DNA of 64,000 nucleotides, from NCBI GenBank assembly GCA_009823505.1, contig VZQC01000350.1, positions 1,017,799-1,081,798 on the forward strand. The letters run 5' to 3'. The translations under genes and the position numbers were made by a program. The notes below the pieces were generated by a model. It saw nothing but the letters and a program-made list of their open reading frames with translations. It was not told the DNA's origin and searched no databases. Below, in pieces: positions 1-12,000 of this stretch; the stretch's first letter is position 1, and the number at the start of each line of letters is the position of its first letter. Origin of the DNA: Rhizomys pruinosus. Taxonomy: Eukaryota > Chordata > Mammalia > Rodentia > Spalacidae.

Positions 1-215
1 ACAATGTAATAGAGCTTATAATCAACAGCAAAAGATGATCAGGTGACTATTTGAACTCATGGAGATTAAGAAACACAATACTAAGTGTTTGATCTGGGAT
101 GGGTAGGAGTGGGGTGGGGGGAAGGGAAGGGGATATATGCCTGAACTGAATTGGAAAATGATGTATGAAATACACAACACATCAATAAAAAAAAAACTTA
201 AAAAATGTTGAAAAA
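1..215 (+). repeat. L1 3' UTR end with poly(A)
   Basis: A G-rich purine tract (about 98-133) is followed by a conserved tail and an A-rich end. The same tail recurs in the window near 5.9, 40.2, 43.9, 52.4 and 59.9 kb, always next to an A-run (or T-run when reversed). This is the layout of a rodent L1 3' end. Confidence 0.75.
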
Positions 216-224
216 AAAAGAATA

Positions 225-715
225 AAATGACAACACATGCTAGTGAAGAAGTGAGGGAAAGAGACTCCTTATTCACTGTCAGTGGGAGAATAAACTTGTG
301 TGAACACTTTGAAATCATCCTGGAATGGTATAAAAAATTTAGACATGGAACTCCCTCATGACCTGGCTATGCTATTCCTGTATATACATCCAAAGGGCTC
401 TAAAAGTTGTACAGAGATACCTGCACAGCCATTCTTGGTGCTGCTCTATTAACAACAACTCTGTGCTGAATCAGCCTAGATTCGCATGATTGATGAATGG
501 ATCATGAGAATGTGCTACATATATTCAATGGAAATTTATTGAGTTGTAAATAAAAATGAAATTATGAAATTTCCAAGGAAATAGATGGAACTGGAAAGAA
601 TTATAGTGTATGAGGTAACCCAACCAGAAGGTCAAATGCCACATGTCCTCCTTCATGTGTGGATCCTAGATTTGAATATTTAGTTTGGTGTTTTTAACCT
701 GGAGTACCTGTGGGA
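225..715 (+). repeat. Old L1 fragment, end of ORF2 and start of 3' UTR
   Basis: Diverged plus-strand match to the ORF2 C-terminal stretch that is better preserved, in reverse, at 31100-31330. It reads through the Pro-rich 'DPAIPLL'-type segment and then the ORF2 end. No open frame survives. Confidence 0.65.
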
Positions 716-779
716 GCCAGGGAACTGGAATGAGGCCTTTGTAGGATCCTGACTCTTCTATTTAGCTGAAAATTATATT

Positions 780-2390
780 CTTGAGATATATTCTTTACAA
801 TTAATATTTTCATTAAATGGGCAAGTTACAAAATCAACTTACAAAAATTAGTAGCCAATAATCATATACCAATAACAAGCAATCAGAAAAAGCATTCAAG
901 AAAATCCTCCCACTTGCAATAACATTAATAATTAAAATATTTGGAAGTAAACCTAAATTAAAGATATTAAAGATCTCTACAATGAAAATTTAAAGTATTT
1001 AAAGGAAGAGATAGAGGAGGACACTAGATGAAAAGACCTGCCATGCTCATGCATTGGTAGAACCAATATTGTGAAATTTATCATGTTACAAAAATGAATC
1101 TACAGATTCAATGCAATCCCAATCAAAATACCCACAACATTCTTCGCACAGCAAGGAAAGAAAAAACCTCCAAAAATTCATCTGGAATGACAAAAGACCC
1201 TGGATATCCAAAGCAATCTTGGCCAAAAGTAACAATACTAGGGATATCACCATACCAGCTCTCAGATTATATTACAGAGGTATAGTCATACAAATAGCAT
1301 GTTGCAGCCATTAAAATAGGCACACATATCAACGGAATGCAACAGAAGACACAAACATGAATATGTGCAATTTAAGCTAACTGATATTTGACAAATGTGC
1401 CAAGAATACACGATGGAGGAAAGACAGCATCTTCAACAAACGGTGCTGAGAAAACAAAATCTCCACATAAAAATAAATAATAAATAGATGAATACATAAA
1501 AAATAAATAATGAATAAAATTCTTATTTTTCACTCTGCACAGAAACAAATTCCAAATCAACCAAAGAACTCACTATAAAACCTGAAACTCTGAAACACCT
1601 AGAACGCCCTTCAAGATATAGGCATAGGAAATGACTTTCTAAATTGGACATAAGCTGCTCAGGTCAATAATCGATAAGTGGGAACTCATTAAGCTGGAAA
1701 GCTTCTGTGCAGCAAAAGAAACAGGCAAGGACGGGAAGAGGAAGCTCTCTGAGTGGGAGGAAATCTTTACCAGCTACACATTCCATAGAGAATGACTATC
1801 CAGAATATACAAAGAATTCAGAAATTGAAGAAATACGAAAATTGAAGACCTCATAAAAAGATGGGCTATAGACCCCAAAAAAGAGTTCTCAAAATAGCAT
1901 GGCTAAGAAACACCTTTAAAAAATGTACTTAGTAATTAGAGAAATGCAGATAAAAATCACTTTAAGATTTCACCTTTCCCCAATCAGAGTGGCTAAGCTC
2001 AAGAGAAAAAGTACACCAAATGCTGATGAGGAAGTGAACAAGCGGAAATGCTCATCCACTGCTGGTGGGAATTCAAACCAGAGCAACCAGTATGGAAGAC
2101 AGTGTGGAGAATTCTCAAAAACCTAAAAATTGATCTACTGTATGATCCGATTATACCAGTCCTTGGCGTATACCCAGGACTTATCCTACTGTAGAGACCT
2201 GTACTTCCATGTGTATCACTGCTGTCTTCACAATAGTTAAATGGAAACAATCTAAATGCCCCTCAAGAGACAAGTGAATAATGAAAATGTGGTACATTTA
2301 TACAACGTAGTTGTGTACTCAGTACTAAGAAAAGATGAAATTATAAAGTTTGCAGGAAAATGGATAGAACTATTTATAGATTTAATGTGC
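780..2390 (+). repeat. Old L1 ORF2 fragment
   Basis: Plus-strand ORF2 sequence downstream of the reverse-transcriptase core. Short open pieces at 1094-1314 and 1923-2126 correspond to segments seen in other L1 copies here (32469-32894 and 31364-31648, minus strand). There are many stops and indels, so this is a dead copy. Confidence 0.75.
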
Positions 2391-2399
2391 ATTTTCTAT

Positions 2400-3498
2400 T
2401 TAATCTTTTTCAATGAAATACATTATTGGAATTAATTATGCCTTGGAGAGTCCCTATTCTGATACTGATAGTATGCTATGAAAACTTTAAAAATTTTTGT
2501 AATTGCAACTATAATTGTTATACTTGCACTCACATGTAAATTTAGAGTTATACTGTATAAGTGAAAGAGAGAATTTTGTGTTAACTTAGATACATCTTCA
2601 TAATTTTGAAAGCTATTTCAGAACATTGCTTCACTTTTCTAAACTCAGAACAAATACATTAATGAATACCATATGGATAAATGACAAAAATTAGGTCTAA
2701 ATTCATTGGCCCCCCAAAATATGTTTGATTTCAAGCTTTTACCTAGAGTTTAAGACATGTCAATATGCATTTGGGGATTGCAATAAGACAGCAGGCCAAG
2801 AGCAATGTACACTATCTTGTGAGTCTCTGGTCAGGAGACCAGTAAGACATTGAGTGACACACCAGAAAGAACCAGATCCTGAGTGCAGAGTGTGGGGCGT
2901 GAGGGGAGGGGCCACACTGCACACCAGTAACATCCTAGGTCAGTAATTCTTCATGAAGCACTGCAGTCACTGCCCCATGACAATTGTGTTTCTTCTGCAA
3001 TTCATAGTTTTCCCTGGGGAGTGAAGTGTAACTACTGAAAATTATTTTTGTCTCATTAAGAAGATGAACAGAATACTAGATAAACTCAGACACTGAGTTT
3101 CTCTCACGCCATGCAGAGTAGAAGACTGTGGAGTAAAACAAATATGACATTTTGAATTCTGCCAGGTAAGTCAGAATTCTGGGGCTTCATAGGATTTTAG
3201 AAACCAAAGTGGGGAGGACGGTGTACAGCCAGATAATTGCAGAGAGGACAGATCTCTATGTAAGAGCATGCCAGCAGGAGCGGATTATACACAATCTTAA
3301 TTACCTTTGATATGTTCACCCAATTCCATATTAAAAAATAAAATTATGTAGTATATTTCAATATATGGATTACAGTGTGATATTTTGATGCAATTATACA
3401 AAAGTAAATTATCATATCAGTTTAATTGCCATTTGTATTTAGAGAATCATTTATCTTACTTTTAAATTTTTAATTGAGATTCCATGCTGTGTATTTTT
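2400..3498. other. Non-coding flank of olfactory-receptor unit 1
   Basis: No gene seen. From about 2690 the sequence aligns by eye with 38440 onward, for example the segment around 2755-2900 with 38490-38640. It is the upstream part of an old duplicated receptor unit. Confidence 0.6.
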
Positions 3499-3499
3499 G

Positions 3500-3500
<1 letters not shown>

Positions 3501-3547
<47 letters not shown>
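3501..3547. repeat. (CA)n microsatellite
   Basis: Uninterrupted CA dinucleotide run. The matching part of unit 2 near 39250 has no such run, so it expanded after the units separated. Confidence 0.95.
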
Positions 3548-3548
<1 letters not shown>

Positions 3549-4029
3549 AATTCATGCCCCTAACTTCTTCCAGAACCATCAACCTCTACGTTACATGCAG
3601 ATTCATCATGTCCTGTTGTTTTTTCTTTCTTTTCTTTTTGTTTTTTATTAAATAACCTATAGGCTCTTATTTGTGTTGCCCATATATTCCAAGGGATGGG
3701 AACATTTATTGGAGCATGGTTGACTTACCAGAAGCCACACCCTTAAAATCTCACTCTCTTCATCCAGAAGCCATCCACAGTCCATAGCTCCTCAGTTAGG
3801 TGTAGGGGTCATAACGTTCTTCCCACTTCATACTGGAACGCTGACTCCTTTGACCTTGTGCAGGTGAACACAGCTATGGAGAGTGACTGTGATATGGATG
3901 TCCCATTTGTGGCTGAATACTCCATTGAAATTTATTCTCTGAATTTTGTCCAGCTGTCCCTTGCACAAAGAAACTTCTCTAATGAGATACATAGCTTAAC
4001 TAATTTATGGGTAGAAAGATATAAATTTG

Positions 4030-4170
4030 CCAGGTTTGGTGGGGCACACATTTAGTACTAACATTTAGGAGGAAAGACGGGCAGATATCTGAGAGATGAA
4101 GGACAGCCTGTTCTACATAGGGAGTTCAGAAGTAGTTGGAGTTACAGGAAGACGCTGTCCCAAAAATACC
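4030..4170 (+). repeat. B1 SINE, diverged
   Basis: Contains the B1 order in degenerate form: the start box near 4031-4045, the 'ggcagat' box near 4080 and the terminal 'cctgtccc'-like box near 4155. Followed by an A-rich stretch. Confidence 0.65.
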
Positions 4171-4581
4171 TGAAAACAATACATATAGAAATTTAGAGAG
4201 CAATTTGAGTTCATGTTCCCTTAAATAGTGTCAGCCTTCAATCTAATTAGGAAGTAATTGTTTAGCCCTATAACATTTGGGCCTCTATCTCTCCCATGAC
4301 CCTATCTTGCCAACATAGTCAGGATTGCAAGTCATTGGGTTCAAAGCTGGGTAAGACTTGGATAATTTTTCCCCCCAGCAGAGAAAGATTTCTTATAGCC
4401 TATGTTAAGAGAATTTCACACCTCTCTTTTGTCAGGTGATTCCTGAAGCCACACTGGCAGAGTTCAAAGCTGTATTACCTGAAACAAGTATTAAATTCTT
4501 TCCTTTATGCAAAAAGTTGGACAGGACTTAGTTGAGGTGTTTTGGAAGCATGCTGTTGCTTTTATAAAATAATCGGTACAA

Positions 4582-4820
4582 GGGGCTGGAGAGATGGCCT
4601 AGCGGTTAAGAGCGCCGACCGCTCTTACAGAGGACCCGGGTTCGATCCCCAGCACCCACATGGTGGCCGAGAACCGTCTGAAACTCCAATTCCAGGAGAA
4701 CTCCAGTTCCAGGGGAATCCGACACCCTCTTCTGACCTCTCCGGCATTGGACGACACGGGTGCACAGACTTGCATGCAGACAGTACATTCATACACATAC
4801 ATAAATAAATAAAATTAAAA
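4582..4820 (+). repeat. B2 SINE, young, with target-site duplication
   Basis: A full-length B2: a tRNA-like head starting ggggctggagagatgg with A and B boxes, and an A-rich tail. It is flanked by a perfect 15-base duplication, aaaataatcggtaca, at 4566-4580 and 4821-4835. The paralogous site in unit 2 (near 40020) has one uninterrupted copy of the target, so the insertion happened after the unit duplication. Confidence 0.93.
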
Positions 4821-5109
4821 AAAATAATCGGTACAGCTAAATACAAAGTTTATTATGAAAGGTCTTATGTTTTTCAATTCAATTTTGTGTCCTCCACAAA
4901 ATATTTCCTCCACTTTATTATTCCTCACACAGCATGCTACTTGTCCTCACTGAAGGCTTAATTTCAACCCCAAAATGTTATTTAATACTGATCTCAACTT
5001 ACTTGTTAGAGCTAATTTTTTTAGCATCTAGTTGTTGGTATCATTTACATAATTCTGTATGATAATCATATAAACATCATTTGTGAATGAAAGAATGATG
5101 TCCATATGT

Positions 5110-5196
5110 CAGGGGGAGAGGGAGAAAGCAGGGAGAGAGAGAGACAGAGAGAGAGAGACAGAGAGAGAGACAGAGAGAGAGACAGAGAGAGAGGGA
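5110..5196. repeat. (GA)n-rich simple repeat
   Basis: Purine run of GA and CAGA units. A shorter version sits at 40441-40482 in unit 2, so the tract predates the duplication and has changed length since. Confidence 0.9.
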
Positions 5197-5567
5197 TTGA
5201 GGAGATATTAGTTTACTAGGCATGATTAATGTTTTCCTATAACCATATACTTCTCTTGTTTATGGATTATTACTATATTTTTACTGATGATACAACCAGG
5301 GAATCATTAATCTTTTCAATATATTTTATGTCATTTGGGTTTTTTTCAAAGAATTATAGATCAAACACAGAGCATTGAGCCATCAATGCCAGCACTGCCA
5401 CTGACCTGAATATCCAACACGTTTTGTGCAAGTGTATAATGCATATAAGAAAATTAAATATTTAGTGCTCTGTGCACACGTAGCATAACTAATGTGAAAT
5501 TATTCAGATTATATTATCCTCTCAAATTCACACTTTTCCAGATATTTACCTAGAATTTTATTTGTGT

Positions 5568-5745
5568 GTATATATATATATATATATATTTTTTTTTTTT
5601 TCCTCTTTTCGAGACAGGGTCTCCCTGTAGCCCCAGCTGTCCTGGAATTCGCTCTGTAGACCAGGCTGGCCTTGAACACACAAAGATCCGCCTGCCTCTG
5701 CCTCCCAAGTGCTAGGATTAAAGGTGTGCGCCACCACACCCGGCA
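5568..5745 (-). repeat. (TA)n run followed by B1 SINE
   Basis: A TA run (about 5570-5590) and a T-run lead into a minus-strand B1, recognised by gagacagggtctccctgtag near 5612 and the reversed B1 start near 5725-5743. Confidence 0.9.
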
Positions 5746-5835
5746 TGTATATATTTTTTAAAGATCATGTTAAATATATGTTAAGTCAATTAAAATTGTT
5801 TGAATTTTTCTTTTTTAATATATATTTTTATTCAT
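5741..5835. repeat. Local direct repeat, partner at 6101-6190
   Basis: An AT-rich stretch containing 'ttaagtcaattaaaattg' is present here and again at 6101-6190 on either side of an L1 3' end. Unit 2 has a single version near 40880-40950. It may be an unusually long target duplication of the L1 insertion, or a separate local duplication. Confidence 0.6.
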
Positions 5836-5869
5836 TTTATATATATTTAAATGTTATTTTTGAAAATTT

Positions 5870-6085
5870 TTATTGATGTTTTGTGTATTTCATACATCAT
5901 TTTTCAATTCAGTTCAGGCATATTCGCCTTTCCCTTCCCCCCACCCTACCCCACCCCACCCCAGACCATGCATTCTGCTGTCCCATATCTTTCACTCAGT
6001 CTTTTTTTTTATGCTTAAGAATTCACATTTTCCTCCATTAATTTTATATTACTCTAAAATATGGATACATAGTCTTCACCCATAT
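5870..6085 (-). repeat. L1 3' UTR end
   Basis: Reverse of the L1 tail described at 1-215. The C-rich tract at about 5930-5965 is the complement of the G-rich tract, and T-rich sequence lies upstream. Absent from the paralogous position in unit 2. Confidence 0.75.
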
Positions 6086-6189
6086 ACAGTAATTACAGAG
6101 TATATATATTTTATAAAGATCATGCTAAAATATATGTTAAGTCAATTAAAATTGTTTGAATTTTTAATATATATTTTTATATATATTTA

Positions 6190-6410
6190 AATTTTATTTA
6201 TTTATTTTTAATGTGTATGAATGTACTGTCTGCATGTAGGCTTGTGCACCCATGTCGTGCAATGCCACGGAGGTCAGAAGAGGGTGTCAGATTCCCCTGG
6301 AACTGGAGTGAAAGACGCTTCTTGGTCACCATGTGGGTGCTGGCAATCAAACATGTGTCCTCTGCAAGAGCAGTCAGCGCTCTTAACCACTAGGCCATCT
6401 CTCCAGCCCC
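6190..6410 (-). repeat. B2 SINE
   Basis: Reversed B2: T-rich tail complement at 6190-6210, then the body, ending with the complement of the B2 head ('ccatctctccagcccc') at about 6395-6410. Confidence 0.88.
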
Positions 6411-6655
6411 TGAATTTTTTTCTAAACCCACCACCATATTACTATAACTGCAATACATATTGAAAGAGACACAGAGAAGTTCATAAAGACCATACGTATA
6501 TTTTGGAGAGTAAAAATGTTAATGTTTTATAGGAGTAATGTAGTGGTTGCATGTTACAGAAATTAGAGTGCATTATTACTAAGGGGAAGGCCCAGCATGA
6601 ACTTCCCATGTGTCTTTTCCTTCCTTTCTCTCATAGCAGGTGACCCACAGATGAC

Positions 6656-7629
6656 ATGACCAACAACAACACAGTGGACACGGATTTCTTCCTCATGGAA
6701 TTCTCTGACATCAAGCAGATCCAGGTATTCCTGGGCTTTCTGTTTCTGCTGATTTACTTGGTGTCCCTCATGGGGAACTTTCTCATCATCATTCTTGTCA
6801 CTGTGGACCAGTGTCTTCACACCCCCATGTATTTTTTCCTGAAGAACTTGTCCTTCTTTGATGTGGGCCTCAGTTCAGTCACAGTTCCAAAGCTCATTTT
6901 CAACTCTTTTGCTCACAGGACCAATATCTCTTTCCCAGGATGTGTGTGCCAGGTCTTGTTTGTGGCTTATTTTGCTCCATGTGAGCTTCTCCTCCTCACA
7001 GCCATGTCGTATGACCGCTATGTGGCCATCTGTCACCCACTACACTATGATGCCATCATGAATAGGGCAGTCTGTGTGCAGATGGTAGCTGCCTCTTGGC
7101 TAACTGGAGGTATCCTTGCAGTTTTATATTCATATGGAAACTTCTCTTTATCTTTATGTGGCTCCAGAAAAGTGCCACAGTTCTTCTGTGATGTCCCCTC
7201 TATACTGAAGATTTCTTGTTCAAAGAAGCACGTTGCCATTGACATTAGTGTCATTTTTGGAATCTTCTATGGATTTTTCTGCTTTGTGTGTATAGGAGTT
7301 TCATATGTTTACATTTTCAACACAGTGCTGAGAATACCCTTGTTACAAGGGAGGTCAAAAGCCTTCTCTACCTGTGTGCCCTCATAGTTGTGTCCACATT
7401 TTTAGTCACAGTTGTTATTGATTATATGAAACCAGTTCCTGATTCTCCAAAACTTTGGGACTTTCTGATATCAGTTTTCTATTCTGTGATGCCTTCATCT
7501 ATAAATCCTATAATATGCAGCCTGAGGAATAATGAAATCAAAGCTGCTTTGTGGAAGTTTTTATGGGAACTAGGTCATTATGACTTTTCTAGGGAAAAAG
7601 TAATCATAGTGTGTAGAAAGTCTATATGA
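6656..7629 (+). pseudogene. Olfactory receptor pseudogene, class II, OR14-like (unit 1)
   Basis: A single-exon odorant-receptor coding region; such receptors are seven-helix G-protein-coupled receptors of olfactory neuron cilia. The start ATG at 6656 fits the family N-terminus, with an Asn-Asn-Thr glycosylation site just after it. Visible marks are PMYFFLKNLS after helix 2, MSYDRYVAIC at the end of helix 3, KAFSTC at the start of helix 6 and a NPIICSLRN helix-7 box in which the usual Tyr is Cys. The reading frame breaks at about 7381: relative to the unit 2 receptor (41131-42126), 4 bases are missing after the CVP codons, giving a stop at 7385-7387. Helices 6-7 and the tail continue in another frame to 7629. 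A pyrimidine tract and acceptor-like cagcag lie at 6615-6643, as expected for a receptor coding exon. The OR14 assignment is by recall of family motifs. Confidence 0.88.
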
Positions 7630-8280
7630 AAAGTTTTATATTAACAACTTTGTGTTTACAATTATATATGTTCCTTATGATGTGTAAAGTGTTTATTGTC
7701 AGAGTGAAGATAAAGAATTTACTTAAAGGTTCTAGAAAAGAGTTTATAAACTCATAATCCTGAGTCAAGTACATTAACCTCAAATTCTGATTGGGTTGGG
7801 TACTTTTTGCTTAATGTGTATCTGTGCAATTCTAACCTAAGTTCTGTGGAAGACTTCTCAATGATGTAAGAAAACTGTCCTCTTTAAAGTACTTGAAAAC
7901 TCTTGAATACATTTCTTTACACTGTAAAACACCTTGCCTATGTAAGATAATGTACTTGAATAGGTGGATCATCTTAGTATCCACAATAAAATCAAAACAA
8001 GCCTTAAAAATGAGAAATTGGTAAGATTTTTCTCAGATAAACAGAGAAATAAATGTCAGTGGGAGATTGAGTTTATATTGTCAATATTCAAGTTGGAAGT
8101 TTGTCCACAGTTAAAAAATAAGTTCAGCTTCTAGGGCCTGGATGAGAAAAGAAACACATCTTCCACTAGAGACTCCAGAGAAGAATGCAGAATTGTCTCC
8201 CACCCCACCTACTTCCAGAATTTTCACACAGTGTGACTTTTTGGCACATAAATTTCAAAAAATATTGGCTGTTTTAATCC
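7630..8280. other. 3' flank of receptor unit 1
   Basis: No gene seen. Aligns by eye with 42130-42780 downstream of the unit 2 receptor. The homology ends at the CA run; about 3.2 kb present in unit 2 (42790-46020) has no counterpart here. Confidence 0.6.

Positions 8281-8336
<56 letters not shown>
8281..8336. repeat. (CA)n microsatellite
   Basis: CA run with one interruption (caaac). A weaker CA run lies at 46018-46042 at the matching position of unit 2. Confidence 0.95.
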
Positions 8337-8339
<3 letters not shown>

Positions 8340-8962
8340 TCAAGACTCTTGGGATGGCTCAGCAAGTAGTGCTTGCTAATATAGTCCTGATAACCTAATT
8401 TCAATTTCTTTCTTTTTTAGTTCACCAAAATAATTTTTATTTCCAGTGTTTAATTGGGTATGCACACAGGTATGACTCAAGTTTGGATTTTAAGTCCTCA
8501 TGCAGAATTATATTCTTCTTGGTAAGCCAATTCCAGCCAGGATTCAGTATCTACAGAGCTATATAACAACATTTATATCAAATCTGGTATCTGAAGAAAA
8601 GATACATATATAATATATTAATTTAAGTTATATATTTTACAGAAAGTTTAAAAATTCAAGTCCCACAAAACTCAAAAACTGTATTAATAGTTTGAATATA
8701 AAACCCAGATCCACATGGAATGACTAAAGAATGGAAGTTCTGTACCAAATTGTGTTAAAACTGGTAAGTGTGATGAATGTTGTTACTGGTAAAAGTTATT
8801 TATTTAATGTAGGTTATTTAATTTTGACAATATGGCACCCTAAAAATCAAATGTACTTTCATGATGAAGCACTTTTTTTATTGAAGAAACTGAAAGAGCA
8901 ATTTTGTTGCATAATGCTAGCGGGGGTGCGGGTGGGGTTCTTCAGTAATTTGGGGTATATAT
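8340..8962. other. Non-coding, unit 1 flank
   Basis: A short SINE-like piece (8345-8400) resembles 46045-46110 in unit 2. The rest is AT-rich and I see no gene in it. Confidence 0.4.
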
Positions 8963-9024
8963 TATATAGTAAATTGTTGCAATTTACTATATAGTATACA
9001 CAAATAGGTCGCCTATTTGTATAC
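8963..9024. other. Two adjacent palindromes (hairpins)
   Basis: 8963-8976 and 8980-8993 are perfect 14-base inverted repeats around a 3-base loop. Immediately after, 8994-9024 is a second inverted repeat (13 paired bases, a two-base bulge in the left arm, loop tcg). They abut without a spacer. Confidence 0.85.
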
Positions 9025-9820
9025 AACTATCCAATATATTTTTAAATAAATATGTGTGTTCTTCTGGCTGCAGTAATGCACTCTAAAACTATTTCACAGT
9101 GCAATATAATGAAACAAGCCCAAACCAAGGCAGCATAGTAACAATTCTGGTACAAGAAAAATCTTTACAGAGTTACTGGACCATGTCACTGTAGCTCTTC
9201 ATCTGCTAGGGTGGACATGCCACAGCTAAAGACAGGGAACGTGGCTGTACTTCAGTGCCAGGCTGTGGACAGTCCATGTGGGTGGATGCTAGCTGCAGAG
9301 CTAGTGCTGTGGCTCATGTTCTAGAAGTTTCTCTGTTTATTTGGTCAGGTGACTCTGGTGGTGTGGAAAGGGCCCAGCTGGTTGAAGCCACAATGCTGGC
9401 AGCACCCCTGGCTTTGTGATGGCAGGACGGAGCCTCTGAGTGGGTGGTATCTAATTTCAATTTCTGGAATGCACATAAATGTGGATGGAGAACACCAAAT
9501 CCACAAATCTAACGTTAATTTGACCTATGTATGTGAACCCTTCCCCTATATCAAACACATATAATAATTTTATAAATTGAAGTAAAAAGGAATAGTGAAA
9601 CATCACTCAACAAAATCAAGGAAACAAGTACTTAGGGATATTAAGGACACTGTAACCCATGAATCACAGATATTTACAAATGCACCATGTACTTAAAATA
9701 ACGTATTAGTTTATCAACATAAAATGTGGAATGTAATGCTACCAATAAAATGACATTAAAGGAGCCCCTAATAAGTTTCTGAGCTGTATAATATATAACT
9801 AAACTGAGAAAACCTTAACT
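9025..9820. other. Non-coding, unit 1 flank
   Basis: No gene recognised. 9520-9720 aligns loosely with 46190-46330 of unit 2; 9060-9450 is more GC-rich, with no repeat that I can name. Confidence 0.4.
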
Positions 9821-9913
9821 AATAACTATGGAGATAGATGTGCATTATCATTGTGATAGGGTATAGAGTCTTTGAGGATTATGCCCAGAAGTGTGGTAGC
9901 TGGGTCAGAAGGT

Positions 9914-10075
9914 AGTTTTTTTTTCTTGTCTTTTTGAGACAGGGTCTCCCTGGAGCCCCAGTTGTCTTGGAACTTACTGTGTAGACCAGGCTGGCCTTTG
10001 ACTCACAGAGATCCTCTTGCCTTTGCCTCCGGAGTGCTGGGATGAAAGGCATGTGCCACTACCCCCAGCTTTTTA
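9914..10075 (-). repeat. B1 SINE
   Basis: T-run at 9917-9924, then gagacagggtctccctggag and the rest of a reversed B1. It interrupts old L1-like sequence: similar text (tgcccagaagtg...) occurs just before it and again near 10630. Confidence 0.88.
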
Positions 10076-10489
10076 TAGATTTTTGAGAAACCTTGACATT
10101 AATTTCCATTGTGACTATATTGCTTTATGCCCCTATTAATAGTGTAAAGGACATCAAGGGCCGAGCTAATCAAAAAGAACAACTAACAGATGTCTTACAG
10201 GCAATCCAAAATTAACAAGGCAGAAAGAGAAACAAACATAAAACGAACCTACAGTGTTAATGAGAGGTCAAGAAGTAGACAAAGTTATGGTTTATAGAAA
10301 TTCCGAAAGGAAACCACAAATGAGTACCAGATAATTTATGAAAAAGAATGGGTGAGAAACTTGCTGATTTTTCAGAGGTATAAACACACAACTTCAAGAA
10401 GCTTAAGAAATGTCAATAGAATAAATCCAAATGAGCTTACTATAAAGCACATTGCAATAAAACAGTCAAATTCACAAAATTCCATTGTG

Positions 10490-11030
10490 AACATGAAGTT
10501 CATTTTCATTATCCTTGTCAGTTGATTGCAATCTAGAGTGACTCCATTTCCTAGCTCCTGTGAATAAAGAAACTATGAACATAGGTATGCAAGTATCACT
10601 GTAATAGGATATATAGTCTTTTGAGAACATGCCCAGAAGTGTGCTAGCTGGGTCTTGAGGTAGTTCTGCTTTTACCTTTTTGAGGAGCCTTGACACTGAT
10701 TTCCACTTTTATCAGTACTGTAAATGTGTTTCCCCTTCTACATACACTGGATGGCATTTGTTTTCTTCATAAAGACTGTTCTTTCTGAAGTGAGATGGAA
10801 TCCCAAGTTAGTTTTTATTTTAATTCCCTTGATTGGATTTTTTTTAAAGGTTAACACCTCAAATAATATTAGCCATTTGTATTTTCAGTTTGAGATGTTT
10901 TTGTTGAATTCTACAGCTCTTATTTTTTGCGGTATTTGATTTTCTGCATTGATTTTTTTAGTCGTTTGCATATGCTAAATATAAATTCTCTGTCCAATTT
11001 ACCTTGACGGTGATTTTTTTTCCAGTAAGA
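10490..11030 (-). repeat. Old L1 fragment, ORF2 C-terminal region
   Basis: Reverse of the L1 region encoding the end of ORF2, as at 31100-31520. Heavily diverged; small open frames carry no intact domain. Confidence 0.65.
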
Positions 11031-11184
11031 AAAAAAGGATCAAGAATGGAGGTGCTTTGTGTGGGTGGACAAAGCTGCAATCAGAAGCCAGAGATTTCAG
11101 AATTAAAATCACAGCATCAGTTTCAGATTAGTTTCCTATAAGTGGTTGGCCAGGTAGTGTCAGATGCTCTCAAAACTAGACTAT

Positions 11185-11460
11185 TAGTTCTTTGAAAAGT
11201 CAAATAAGATAGACAAACCATTAGCCAAATTAACCAAAAGAAAGAAAGATCAAGTACAAATGAACAAAATCAGAAATAAAACGGGAGATTTTACAACAGA
11301 AGCCACCCCAAATATCAGAACATTACAAAGGACTACTTTAAAACCTATACTCTATTAAATTTCTAAAAGATGCGGATGGATTTCTAAACTCATGGAAACC
11401 ACCAAAGTGAAGCCAGGAAGAGATAGGCAGCTTAAACAGACCCTTAACAAATAACAATAT
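11185..11460 (+). repeat. L1 ORF2 fragment
   Basis: Plus-strand L1 ORF2 sequence from the linker between endonuclease and reverse transcriptase, rich in Lys/Asn codons (about 11230-11300). It corresponds to 33780-33980 and 55160-55330 read in reverse. Confidence 0.65.
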
Positions 11461-11504
11461 TTGAATGCTAACAGTCAATTGTAACTCCCTGTTTCTCTAC
11501 ATTC

Positions 11505-12000
11505 CAGGCATGGCTCTTACAATATTTCTGCCCCCTCTTCTGCAATGATTCCTGAGGTAAATGAGGTTTAATATAGGTGCCCCATCCAAGGACACACCCT
11601 CTGGGGGCCCCCATTCTTTGAAGCTTTACTAGATGTGGCCTTCCGTTTGCATCACACTTTATTGTGTAAGGAAGTTTTACTGGGGAGAATTGAGTGGTAC
11701 ACTCCTATTCTCTTTGCCCCTCATTCTGGATGTACAAGTTCAATTGTAGATGCGTCTCTTAGGAATGGGTAATATTCAGATGTGTATGTTCTGAGTCTGA
11801 CCAGTTGTCAGATTCTTGAGTGGCCTCCATCTTTTGCAAATAATAGCTTTTTTGATCAGTGGTGTATAATTATCTGTAAATATAAGATTCCATAGTTAGT
11901 GTATGGAAAGAAATTTTATTTGTTTAGAAATAAGACACCCATAGGCTTTTCTCTAGGCTCTATGTCTTCTCCAGCCCTGTGCATTTGGCTGGAAATGCAA
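11505..12000. repeat. Unclassified dispersed repeat (copies at 21530-22020 and 26870-27360)
   Basis: Diverged match by eye to 21530-22020, sharing for example the 'tccaaggacaca' and 'tctgaccagttgt' segments. I cannot name the family. No coding capacity seen. Confidence 0.55.

Noticed and set aside
4599..4846. Several overlapping open frames on both strands
   Set aside because: They lie entirely within a B2 SINE; the same frames recur at 6211, 31781, 45229 and 61259.
5110..5196. Regular short units that could suggest a CRISPR-like array
   Set aside because: Simple GA/CAGA slippage repeat without spacers, in a mammalian genome.
8142..8369. 75-codon frame with a run of alternating His/Thr
   Set aside because: The run is a translated CA microsatellite.
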